From an uncultured Ruminococcus sp. (lineage in GTDB: Bacteria > Bacillota > Clostridia > Oscillospirales > Acutalibacteraceae): 18,036 nucleotides of DNA. The position numbers were made by a program, and so were the translations under genes. The stretch's first letter is position 1. Every line of letters begins with the position of its first letter. A model generated the notes under the pieces. The model searched no databases. It saw only the letters and a list, made by a program, of their open reading frames with translations, and had not been told where the DNA came from. The stretch is from NCBI GenBank assembly GCA_900543095.1, contig UQQD01000026.1, positions 1-18,036 on the forward strand, given 5' to 3'. This document shows, one piece after another, positions 1 to 7,155 of the stretch.

Positions 1-77
1 GCGCCAATAGCTCAGTTGGTTAGAGCTACCGGCTCATAACCGGTCGGTCCGGGGTTCGAGTCCCTGTTGGCGCACCA
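1..77 (+). tRNA. tRNA-Met (anticodon CAT), with encoded CCA
   Basis: A full cloverleaf can be drawn. The acceptor stem pairs 1-7 (GCGCCAA) with 67-73 (TTGGCGC), the discriminator is A74 and CCA is encoded at 75-77. The anticodon stem ACCGG/CCGGT encloses loop CTCATAA with anticodon CAT at 35-37. The T-arm has the usual TTCGAGT loop. The 1-72 pair is a normal G-C and the anticodon stem lacks the three G-C pairs of initiator tRNA, so this is not the initiator. Elongator Met is most likely. A tRNA-Ile2, whose C34 is modified to lysidine, has the same gene anticodon and cannot be fully excluded by eye. Confidence 0.93.
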
Positions 78-108
78 AAAGCAGATACCGAAAGGTATCT
101 GCTTTTTT
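78..108 (+). terminator. Rho-independent terminator of the tRNA
   Basis: A perfect 9-bp stem, GCAGATACC (81-89) with GGTATCTGC (94-102), has a GAAA loop and is followed by six T (103-108). It starts directly after the tRNA CCA end, so it ends the tRNA transcript. Confidence 0.9.
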
Positions 109-118
109 GCGTTATAAT

Positions 119-134
119 CCAACAGGGACTCGAA
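119..134. repeat. Inverted 16-nt copy of the tRNA T-arm/acceptor region
   Basis: Positions 119-134 are the exact reverse complement of tRNA positions 55-70 (T loop through part of the acceptor strand). It lies 45 nt after the tRNA end, past the terminator. It could be a remnant of an integration or recombination event at the tRNA 3' end, or part of a dispersed tRNA-associated intergenic repeat. The match is direct observation; the origin is inference. Confidence 0.7.
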
Positions 135-140
135 GCCGAG

Positions 141-175
141 CGTTAAAAAAACAGTCCTGCGGACTGTTTTTAGCG
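141..175. terminator. Hairpin with T-rich arms, probable bidirectional terminator
   Basis: CGTT-AA-AAAAACAGTCC (141-157) pairs with GGACTGTTTTTAGCG (161-175) around loop TGC, leaving a two-A bulge. Read on the minus strand the stem ends in a run of seven T, so it can terminate transcripts from the minus-strand gene ending at 354. Read on the plus strand it gives a five-T run. Confidence 0.6.
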
Positions 176-353
176 AGGTGCGTTTATTATGAAACAACAA
201 ATTTTTAGGCGTAGCGGAGAACACGTCGCCAGCGGACAGCCGCAATGGCTGTCCCTACATTTACGGTTCAGCAAAGCTTGATTTTCGTTTAAACATTATG
301 TTCGTCACAGCAACACAGCATTTCGGTAGAACAATGTAACGGCGACCTTGTTA
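176..353. other. Intergenic stretch with a second hairpin, no gene seen
   Basis: The stretch from the tRNA terminator to the minus-strand regulator has no credible coding sequence. Besides the 141-175 hairpin it holds a perfect 8-bp hairpin, GGACAGCC (234-241) with GGCTGTCC (247-254) and a 5-nt loop, without a T-run in either direction. The series of inverted repeats next to a tRNA resembles a dispersed intergenic repeat, but its copy number cannot be judged from one window. Confidence 0.4.
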
Positions 354-2096
354 TTACTCATCTAACACAGGCGGCACAAAGTTTTCAATAGCACTTCTAA
401 GCTTTGGATGATGAATTACAAAGTGGATAGCCGGGGCATTGCCCTTTGAAATTAACACCCACCTATCCTCGTGCATTATTATCTGCAAATTTCTAAACGG
501 ATTTGCAACAGAAAAATTCACGGAATAATTTGCGTGTTCCCGTGCATATTTTTCAGTTTGGTTTATATGCTCGCAGTATTCCTCATATGTATAATGTATG
601 TCCTTTTCATAGAACATTCCCGAAAGCGGCAGGGTAAGCGGATTTTCCTCAAATTCAGCTTTTGAAATTCGCAGTATTCCGTCCTCTGTAGTGCCGTTTT
701 GCAAAATCTGTTCTGCAACTTTCCGCTGAGCCGCGGCATATTTCAGAATTCTTTTTTTATCCTCATCGGAAATCCCGTGTCCTTCCAACAGCTGTTCAAG
801 GTAATAACCGTCCATTGTACAGAGCGGCGGCACCGAAAGAATACTTCTCCGTTTTCCCGGCGTTTGTGCGGCGGAAAGTATAAAAGCATTCAGGCGGCTT
901 TCCCCGTCGGCACGATAAATATCCATAAGCGGAAAGGCGTTTTCAAGCAAACTGTCCGCCCTTTTTTGATAGTAAGAAATATCTTCCTTTGTTTTTGAAA
1001 GATAGTATCTGCCGTCCTTTTGATGTCCGACGACCGCCTCGCCCGACAATGCGGCAGCACCCGAAACACGAATAAAATGATTGAACACTCCGCCTTGCGG
1101 ATTCTTCAGGTAATAAGGCGATATTTGCCCTGTCATATACATAGGTATCCAGCTCTCAAGCCCCAGCATCATCTCGTCAAACGGACGGTCAATATTGTGT
1201 ATATTATTAAGATGAAGTCCTTTTTTCAAAAGCAAAGCCATACCGTACATCCACTTCTTGGGAAACTTTGGGTCTTTTGCCATTTCAGTCATAGGCATAT
1301 CGCTGTAAAGCGTGACGGGCTTTTGAGATTTTGAGAGCACGGTAGCCTTTATAAAATCCAGCTCGCTCTGCATCATTTCTTCCAGTCCATAGTACATTTT
1401 TGAGGTAGGAAGCTGAAACGGGACAGTCGGCACTTTCATTTCGTCAAAATGTATGTCCTTGATAAATTTATTCAAATCAAAACCGTTCAGCTTATCGAGA
1501 AAGCTTGAAACACTGCCCTTTTCTTCGTCTGTTTTTGACTCTCCCTCAAGCAGCCAGCTTTTTATTTTTTTCAACCGCACGAAACCGTCTGCAATATCCT
1601 CCGCCGTACAGCCGATAAGCTCAGCCAAAACCGTCCGTTTTGAGATCTCCTCGGTTTCTTCGACTAAGTAAGACGCCACGTCTGAGGCAAACTGATTCGG
1701 GTCCGCAGGCTGTCTTGTACCGTTCCTAAAACGAAAAACAGTTGAAATATCATAGTTTGTACAGCGGCACAGCTTGTTAAGATTTATGTTCAGCACGGAA
1801 ATCAGAGCGTTAAAATTCTGTCGAAACTGTTCCCTGTTCGTTGAGATGAAATCGTCACACAAAATAAAGCTCTCACAAACGGTCTTTTTATCAAGACCGC
1901 TTTTACCCCTGTCGGCTGCAATTTTTGCGATTGCAAAGCACAGCCCTTCAAACGCCTCACTACCCATTTCCGGCACACGCTCTCCGGAACGATATCGGCT
2001 GACGGTTGAGGCTGAAATATCTGCGGCTGCTGCAATTTCACTTGCCGTGCAGTCAAGCTGACGAATATATTCATTAAACTTTTCATTGAATTTCAT
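354..2096 (-). CDS. Putative DNA-binding regulator with two helix-turn-helix segments, function unknown
   Basis: I do not recognise a named family member. The predicted protein has 580 residues. Residues ~17-43 (TASEIAAAADISASTVSRYR) form a clear XRE/LacI-like helix-turn-helix, and residues ~91-120 (NKLCRCTNYDISTVFRFRNG) look like a second, related one. The remaining ~450 residues are soluble and mixed alpha/beta, with a conserved-looking end (IHFVIHHPKLRSAIENFVPP) that may be a ligand or partner module. No membrane segment is seen. I chose ATG 2096 because GAGGA lies about 9 nt upstream; an in-frame ATG at 2129 would add 11 residues but has no good ribosome binding site. The gene is monocistronic and diverges from the LRR-dockerin gene, so it may control that gene and itself (inference). 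A good -10 and a palindrome lie upstream. Confidence 0.8.
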   Translation of the reverse strand: MKFNEKFNEYIRQLDCTASEIAAAADISASTVSRYRSGERVPEMGSEAFEGLCFAIAKIAADRGKSGLDKKTVCESFILCDDFISTNREQFRQNFNALISVLNINLNKLCRCTNYDISTVFRFRNGTRQPADPNQFASDVASYLVEETEEISKRTVLAELIGCTAEDIADGFVRLKKIKSWLLEGESKTDEEKGSVSSFLDKLNGFDLNKFIKDIHFDEMKVPTVPFQLPTSKMYYGLEEMMQSELDFIKATVLSKSQKPVTLYSDMPMTEMAKDPKFPKKWMYGMALLLKKGLHLNNIHNIDRPFDEMMLGLESWIPMYMTGQISPYYLKNPQGGVFNHFIRVSGAAALSGEAVVGHQKDGRYYLSKTKEDISYYQKRADSLLENAFPLMDIYRADGESRLNAFILSAAQTPGKRRSILSVPPLCTMDGYYLEQLLEGHGISDEDKKRILKYAAAQRKVAEQILQNGTTEDGILRISKAEFEENPLTLPLSGMFYEKDIHYTYEEYCEHINQTEKYAREHANYSVNFSVANPFRNLQIIMHEDRWVLISKGNAPAIHFVIHHPKLRSAIENFVPPVLDE

Positions 2097-2175
2097 ATAA
2101 ACATCCTCGTTATGTAAGTTTAAATACATTTAAAAATGTCCGCAAACCAAAGTTGTGGGAAAAATTTGCACTTAG

Positions 2176-2204
2176 ATTATACAACATTATCATGAAAAAG
2201 AAAA
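2176..2204 (-). promoter_or_regulatory. Putative promoter of the two-HTH gene
   Basis: On the minus strand a perfect TATAAT lies at 2181-2176. The -35 region at 2204-2199 (TTTTCT) is weak but has a 17-nt spacer. Transcription would start near 2169 and give a leader of about 70 nt before ATG 2096. A 14-nt palindrome, ACATTT-AA-AAATGT (2126-2139), falls in this leader and could be an autoregulatory site. Confidence 0.45.
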
Positions 2205-2215
2205 GATATAATATT

Positions 2216-2230
2216 CGGAAAAAATTTCCG
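2216..2230. promoter_or_regulatory. Palindrome between divergent promoters, candidate operator
   Basis: CGGAAA-AAA-TTTCCG is a perfect 6-bp-arm inverted repeat lying between the predicted promoters of the two-HTH gene and the LRR-dockerin gene. Its place and size fit an operator for a dimeric HTH protein. It is not followed by a long T-run. The role is inference. Confidence 0.3.
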
Positions 2231-2259
2231 TTTTGGCATTTGCCTTTTCGGGAATTTTC

Positions 2260-2288
2260 TGTTTTATAATTTTAGCGTATGTTATAAT
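2260..2288 (+). promoter_or_regulatory. Putative extended -10 promoter of the LRR-dockerin gene
   Basis: TGTTATAAT at 2280-2288 is an extended -10 (TGnTATAAT). The -35 position with a 17-nt spacer (2260-2265, TGTTTT) is weak, as is common with extended -10 promoters. Transcription would start near 2295, leaving a leader of about 97 nt before ATG 2392. Confidence 0.5.
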
Positions 2289-2391
2289 TGATATGAAACA
2301 AAATTTCAGCCAATCTTTTTTGTTGAAAAATTACAAAATATGCGGCTGAAAGATTTTTCTAAAAACAAATAAATAAAGAAAGGAGCATTTT

Positions 2392-5202
2392 ATGTTTATA
2401 CAGACAATGCACACAAAAAAATTACGTTTGCTGTCGGCTGTCCTTGCGATATGTATGCTGCTGACGATTGCACCGATAACAGCTTTTGCCTCAACAGGCA
2501 GCGGCACCTGCGGCGACAACGGAGACAACATTTCATGGGAGCTTGACGAATCCGGCACCCTGACGCTCACGGGAAGCGGAGCCATGCGCGATTACGCATA
2601 CAGCTCAAGCGGCGGCGATGATGTTTCGCCCTGGCGCGAATTTGAAATGGGAAATGATATTAAAAAAATTGTCGTAGGTGACGGAATCACATCTATAGGC
2701 AGATATGCATTTTATAATTGCGACGAGGTTACAGAGGTTTCGTTGCCCGCAGGACTTAAAAAAATCGGTTTCGCCGCTTTTGAAGGCTGCGGAAAGCTCA
2801 AAAATATAAACTTGCCCGACGGGCTTGAAACCATTGATGATGACGCATTTAGTTTATGTTCTGCTCTTGAAAGTATTGTAATCCCCGACAGTGTAACGGA
2901 TTTGGGCGGCAGTGTTTTTTTTAACTGCTACAATCTTGTTTCCGCCAACATACCGGCGGGCATCACGGAACTGAACGTGGATTTGTTCTGGGGTTGTACA
3001 AAGCTTAACAGTATTACCGCAATTCCCGATCAGATTACAAAAATCGGTTACAGCGTTTTTGAAAGATGCAGCAGCCTTACCGAGATTACTCTGCCTGCCG
3101 GCTTGCAGGAAATTGAATATGATGCTTTCAACAACTGTTCGGCACTGACAAAAATCACGATTGATGAAAGCAACGAAAACTACACTACAGTTGACGGCGT
3201 GCTGTATAACAAGGATAAAACGGTTTTGGTTTCATATCCGATCGGAAATGAGAGAGATTCTTTTACAACGCCCTCTACTCTTACAAAAATAATGTCGAAT
3301 TCCTTTGCTTATTCAAAAAATCTAAAGGAAGTAACATTAAACGAGGGACTTGAAGAGGTTCCTTACTCTGCATTCTATGACAGCAAAATTGTCAGTGTTA
3401 ATATTCCTGCATCTGTAACAAGAATCGGAAGCTTTGCATTTTCAGGCTGCTCTGATCTTCAAACGGTAGCCATTGCCGACGGCAGCAAGCTCGAATCAAT
3501 AGGTATGTATGCGTTTGCCAGCTGCAAATCGTTACAACAGATTGAGCTGCCCGAAGGGCTAAAAACTATAGATGAAAGAGTATTCCAAAACTGCACTGTT
3601 TTGTCAAAGGTACATATTCCGAGTTCTGTTACAAAAGTCGGAGAGAAAGCGTTTCGCAATTCCGCCGTTTTGGGCAATACAATTGCAATTAACGGTATTA
3701 AATATCTGGACGGCTGGCTTGTATGGTCAAAGGAAGGAATTACCGAAGCGGAAGTATATGACGGAGCAAAAGGAATTGCCGACGGAGGACTTGCAGACCA
3801 AACTACTTTAACAACTGTGAACATACCTAAAAGCGTGATCTATATCAATCAAGACGCCTTTGATAATACGCCTGCGTTAGCTTCAATTAATGTTGATGAA
3901 CAAAACACTGCATATTCTTCTTCAGACGGAATCCTCTATAATAAAGACAAAACTTCTCTGGTAAAATACGGCGAGGGCAGGACCGAAACCGCTTTCTCCG
4001 TTCCCGACGGCGTGCAAAGCATTGAGGTAAAGGCAATCAGTAACGTTTTTGCACTTGAAAGCGTTACTCTGCCGCAAAGCCTGAGAGATATTAAAGACAG
4101 CGCCTTTTCTGCCAACGTTAAGCTAACCTCCGTCAACTTCTCCGAGGGACTTGAAACCATAAACTTTTCGGCTTTCAGGCGCTGCACGGCGCTTTCTTCA
4201 TTTTCTTTGCCCGATACATTGACTGACATTGATTCTTGGGCATTTGAAGACACGGCTTATTACAACGATGAAAGCAACTGGGAAAACAACGTGCTTAAAA
4301 ACAACGGCTGGCTGCTGGCAGTAGGTGATATTTCAGGCAGCTCTTACAAAATTGATGATGATGTTAAGGGTATAGCTTCTATGGCATTTTTCGACTGTTC
4401 GGCGCAAGACCTCAAATCTCTGACGTTGCCTGCCGGATTGCGTTATATATCTTCTATGGGACTTGACGGTATCTACAATGTAACGGACATTTACTTCCCC
4501 GACAGCAAAGAGGTATGGGACAGTCAGGTCAAGGTAGAGAAAGGCAACTATATTCTCGAAAAAGCCACAATGCACTTTATCAACCGTATACACACTGTTG
4601 AGATAAACGGAGCGACCCTCAGCTTTGACGCAGGCGACGCACCGGTGTTTACAGGCAGCGTACCCGACGGAGCTCCGTATTATATCGACTGCGAACGCTG
4701 GAACAGCGCAGACGAGGGCTGGACTTCATCTGATTTCTGGAATCAGCATTACGGAGATTTTGAGGAAAGCTGGGGTATGCCGCTTACCGAATTCAAGGCC
4801 GATACCGAGTATTATTACGGTCTGTATATAAAAGCAAGTGAAGATTATGTCTTTGCCGATGACGCAGTTCTCAAGATAAACGGAAACGAAATCGCCTTGA
4901 GCGAAGAAAACCGTGCGGAACTTAACAACAGCGACACAGCGTGGCTCTCAGACCTGTTAAGCTTCACCCCTTCATCAAACCTCATCTACGGTGATGTTGA
5001 CGGCGACGGCTCGGTAACAATAACCGACGCTACAATTGTTCAGAAAGCAAGCATAGGATTGGTTGATCTGAACGACGACCAAATCAAGTGCGCCGACGTA
5101 ACAGGCGACGGAAGAGTGTCTATTTCCGACGTAACACTTATTCAAAAGTATATCGCAGGCACCTATTCAAATACGGGAGTTGTCGGACAAAAGGTTAAAT
5201 AA
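2392..5202 (+). CDS. Secreted BspA-like leucine-rich-repeat protein with C-terminal type I dockerin
   Basis: This 936-residue exported protein has a signal peptide at residues 1-33 (basic HTKKLR, hydrophobic core, cleavage after AFA). Residues ~60-690 are repeats of the BspA/TpLRR (LRR_5) type, with units such as 'AF..C..L..I.LP.GL..I'. Two repeat breaks carry the same insert, DG[VI]LYNKDKT. Residues ~725-865 form a separate aromatic-rich beta-type region of unknown role. Residues 867-926 are a type I dockerin with two calcium loops (D868/D870/D872/D879 and D902/D906/D913). AAAGGAG stands about 7 nt before the ATG. There is no LPXTG motif or SLH domain, so attachment probably runs through a cohesin-bearing scaffoldin. 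BspA-like LRRs usually mediate binding to proteins, mucus or surfaces, and no catalytic domain is visible. It is monocistronic and closed by a hairpin. Confidence 0.93.
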   Translation: MFIQTMHTKKLRLLSAVLAICMLLTIAPITAFASTGSGTCGDNGDNISWELDESGTLTLTGSGAMRDYAYSSSGGDDVSPWREFEMGNDIKKIVVGDGITSIGRYAFYNCDEVTEVSLPAGLKKIGFAAFEGCGKLKNINLPDGLETIDDDAFSLCSALESIVIPDSVTDLGGSVFFNCYNLVSANIPAGITELNVDLFWGCTKLNSITAIPDQITKIGYSVFERCSSLTEITLPAGLQEIEYDAFNNCSALTKITIDESNENYTTVDGVLYNKDKTVLVSYPIGNERDSFTTPSTLTKIMSNSFAYSKNLKEVTLNEGLEEVPYSAFYDSKIVSVNIPASVTRIGSFAFSGCSDLQTVAIADGSKLESIGMYAFASCKSLQQIELPEGLKTIDERVFQNCTVLSKVHIPSSVTKVGEKAFRNSAVLGNTIAINGIKYLDGWLVWSKEGITEAEVYDGAKGIADGGLADQTTLTTVNIPKSVIYINQDAFDNTPALASINVDEQNTAYSSSDGILYNKDKTSLVKYGEGRTETAFSVPDGVQSIEVKAISNVFALESVTLPQSLRDIKDSAFSANVKLTSVNFSEGLETINFSAFRRCTALSSFSLPDTLTDIDSWAFEDTAYYNDESNWENNVLKNNGWLLAVGDISGSSYKIDDDVKGIASMAFFDCSAQDLKSLTLPAGLRYISSMGLDGIYNVTDIYFPDSKEVWDSQVKVEKGNYILEKATMHFINRIHTVEINGATLSFDAGDAPVFTGSVPDGAPYYIDCERWNSADEGWTSSDFWNQHYGDFEESWGMPLTEFKADTEYYYGLYIKASEDYVFADDAVLKINGNEIALSEENRAELNNSDTAWLSDLLSFTPSSNLIYGDVDGDGSVTITDATIVQKASIGLVDLNDDQIKCADVTGDGRVSISDVTLIQKYIAGTYSNTGVVGQKVK

Positions 5203-5257
5203 CAGCTTCTGACAATATCCGTACATACAAATTTCCGCTTAAACAATAAACAACACA

Positions 5258-5288
5258 AACGACACCTGCCTAAAAGGCGGGTGTCGTT
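5258..5288. terminator. Bidirectional terminator between convergent genes
   Basis: A 13-bp stem, AACGACACCTGCC (5258-5270) with GGCGGGTGTCGTT (5276-5288) and loop TAAAA, contains one G-T pair. The plus-strand tail is CTACTTTTAT; the minus-strand tail is TTTGTGTTGTTT. It sits 55 nt after the LRR-dockerin stop and 47 nt after the PucR stop, so it can serve both. Confidence 0.8.
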
Positions 5289-5335
5289 CTACTTTTATAA
5301 GCTCTTTTCGCTATGACTGTTACGCTTTGCCGTAA

Positions 5336-6484
5336 TTACAGAACATCATATATTTCAAACGCCAAAATTATTTTAAAACGGTCGTCAAGTGTTTTCAAAT
5401 CATTTCCGAGTATTTTTTTAATCTTTGACATCTGGTAATTGATTGTATTCCTGTGTACAAAGGTTTCCTCGGCAAGCTTCTGAACACTGCCGTCGTTTTT
5501 CAGATACAATCGCAAAAAGTTCATATAATCCGTTCCGTTGTCCCTGTCAAATTGCTCCAGCCTTTTAAGGTTCTCGCTGTAAATACTTTTCAACAAATCT
5601 ATATCGTCAACCGCAAGTATAAGCTTTTTGATTTCAAGATCGTCGTAAAAAATCGGCGACATATCCCTGCGCTGAGCCAACCTTAACAGCCGCAGAACAA
5701 TTTGATATGATTTCGGCAGATGTTTGAGCCTGCCGTTCTTTTTACTTACCGCAACATATAATTTTTCAATGCCGGAAAATCGGTTTTCTTCCTCCTGAAG
5801 CCTTGCGGCAAGGTCGCTTACAGCTTTATCGGACAAATCGTTGAATACATAAAAAAATGTATTATCAATTCTGAATCCGCCCCAATGCGTTTTGAATGAA
5901 TAGATGAGCTTTTCAAAAGCATACTCTAATTTCTGCGGAGACGCACCGTCCGCCATATCGCCTTTTATTCCGACAATACAGTAATTTGTATTAACGTCAA
6001 AATCATTGCTTTCAAGAACGGGAATATGTTTTTTGTAATCATCGGGAAAGAAGATCAGGTTTTTAACGGTTTCGCCAATCGTTTCCTCCTTGCGTTCTTT
6101 CAGGATTATCTGATTGCAAAAATCACGGGAAATATCAACTATTCTGGTTTTCCACGGAATTTCCATAAGCGGAAAATTCTGCGAATTACAATAATTGATA
6201 ATTTCAAGAGGTATTTCCCTGATATACGGTCCGATATTCAGGACAAGTCCGCTTGCCTGCTTTTCAACCAGGTTTTTTACAAACGGCAGCATCCACCCGA
6301 TTCCTTTATTTGCAATGCCGGTTGAAAAAATCAACTCACCGCCGTGAAGAAAGTCGCTGACCTCTATATCCTCAACGGTATGAACCCACTGCACGATATT
6401 TGACATTCCCTCATTTCCCGCTATAACACGCAGTCCGTAAAGGTAATCAGACTTCTCACATAATGTTCCAAGCGTTACTGCCAT
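5336..6484 (-). CDS. pucR: PucR-family transcriptional regulator
   Basis: This 382-residue protein is a likely sensor-regulator of the pyrimidine catabolic cluster. Residues ~8-125 match the PucR N-terminal domain (VVQWVHTVED-type start, FLHGGELIFSTG, ASGLVLNIGPYI, FPLMEIPW). Residues ~130-310 form a GGDEF-like or linker middle part. Residues ~318-375 are the PucR C-terminal HTH_30 motif (VHRNTINYQMSKIKKILG). AAGAGGTGA lies 7-8 nt upstream of the ATG. It is the last gene of the minus-strand run, 26 nt after the cytidylate-kinase-like gene. Family members control purine or amino-acid catabolism, often as ligand-dependent activators. Its position here suggests uracil or a breakdown product as ligand (inference). 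The symbol denotes the family and does not imply orthology to Bacillus PucR. Confidence 0.88.
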   Translation of the reverse strand: MAVTLGTLCEKSDYLYGLRVIAGNEGMSNIVQWVHTVEDIEVSDFLHGGELIFSTGIANKGIGWMLPFVKNLVEKQASGLVLNIGPYIREIPLEIINYCNSQNFPLMEIPWKTRIVDISRDFCNQIILKERKEETIGETVKNLIFFPDDYKKHIPVLESNDFDVNTNYCIVGIKGDMADGASPQKLEYAFEKLIYSFKTHWGGFRIDNTFFYVFNDLSDKAVSDLAARLQEEENRFSGIEKLYVAVSKKNGRLKHLPKSYQIVLRLLRLAQRRDMSPIFYDDLEIKKLILAVDDIDLLKSIYSENLKRLEQFDRDNGTDYMNFLRLYLKNDGSVQKLAEETFVHRNTINYQMSKIKKILGNDLKTLDDRFKIILAFEIYDVL

Positions 6485-6510
6485 GGTTAATCACCTCTTA
6501 TTCTGTTTTG

Positions 6511-7137
6511 TCAAACTCCGAATTTTATTCTTACCGCATCGGCAATAATATCGGCACATTCGCTGACCGAATTCCGTGACGTGTTAAGAAACATATTGTA
6601 ATTAAGCGGATCCTTCCAGTTTTCGCCTCGAGTATAATATTTGTAGTATGCGGTGCGATATTTATCGGTTCGCTTTTTTATATCGTTTGCACGTTCCTCG
6701 GAAACATATATTCTTGAACGTATCTTGCTGATACAATCGGCACGGTAGGCGTCTACAAAAACACTGAATACATTTGGTTTTCCTCTGAGAATTTGGTCGG
6801 CGCATTTTCCGACTATTATGCAGGACTGAGTGTGCGAAAGCTCCCTGATTATTTCAGCCTGTATATTATACAAATTCAGGTCGGATACAAAGGCACGGGA
6901 TTCGGGCCGCAGAACGGAAGTTGTAGGGAGCTTGGTCAGCGATTTGATAAGATAATTGCCGTGAAGCTTTTCATCAACCTCGACGAACTCACTTTCATCA
7001 ATACCGCTGTTTTGCGATGCCATCGTCAATATCTGCCGTTCATACCACGGAATCCCCAGCTTTTCGGAAAGAACAGAAGCAATTTCCTTTCCTCCGCTGC
7101 CAAAGCTCCTTGCTATGGTAATAATGTAGTTGTCCAT
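6511..7137 (-). CDS. Cytidylate-kinase-like P-loop protein
   Basis: This 208-residue protein resembles the cytidylate kinase-like family (Cytidylate_kin2). It starts ITIARSFGSGGKEIA, with a P-loop (G13-S-G-G-K17) of the variant GSGGK type. It continues with the typical IPWYERQIL segment, a region around SCIIVGKCADQILRG that fits a kinase core strand and loop, and an R-rich lid-like stretch (KIRSRIYVSEERANDIKKRTDKYR). Canonical Cmk proteins are about 220 residues, so length fits. GGAGG stands 6 nt before the ATG, and the gene follows the carbamoylase by 18 nt. Family members of this side branch have poorly known substrates, so true CMP kinase activity is not assured. A salvage or signalling role alongside uracil breakdown would be inference. 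Confidence 0.8.
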   Translation of the reverse strand: MDNYIITIARSFGSGGKEIASVLSEKLGIPWYERQILTMASQNSGIDESEFVEVDEKLHGNYLIKSLTKLPTTSVLRPESRAFVSDLNLYNIQAEIIRELSHTQSCIIVGKCADQILRGKPNVFSVFVDAYRADCISKIRSRIYVSEERANDIKKRTDKYRTAYYKYYTRGENWKDPLNYNMFLNTSRNSVSECADIIADAVRIKFGV

Positions 7138-7155
7138 TTCTTCCTCCGCATATTA

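Noticed and set aside
12..245. A 77-codon minus-strand open frame across the tRNA
   Set aside because: It is antisense to the tRNA and its terminator, ends in tRNA-derived codons, and has no domain or ribosome binding site. Such frames are a known annotation artefact next to tRNAs.
2392..5202. DNA-level tandem repeats in the LRR gene
   Set aside because: The units are similar in protein sequence but have diverged at the DNA level; they are leucine-rich repeats, not a CRISPR array or a satellite.
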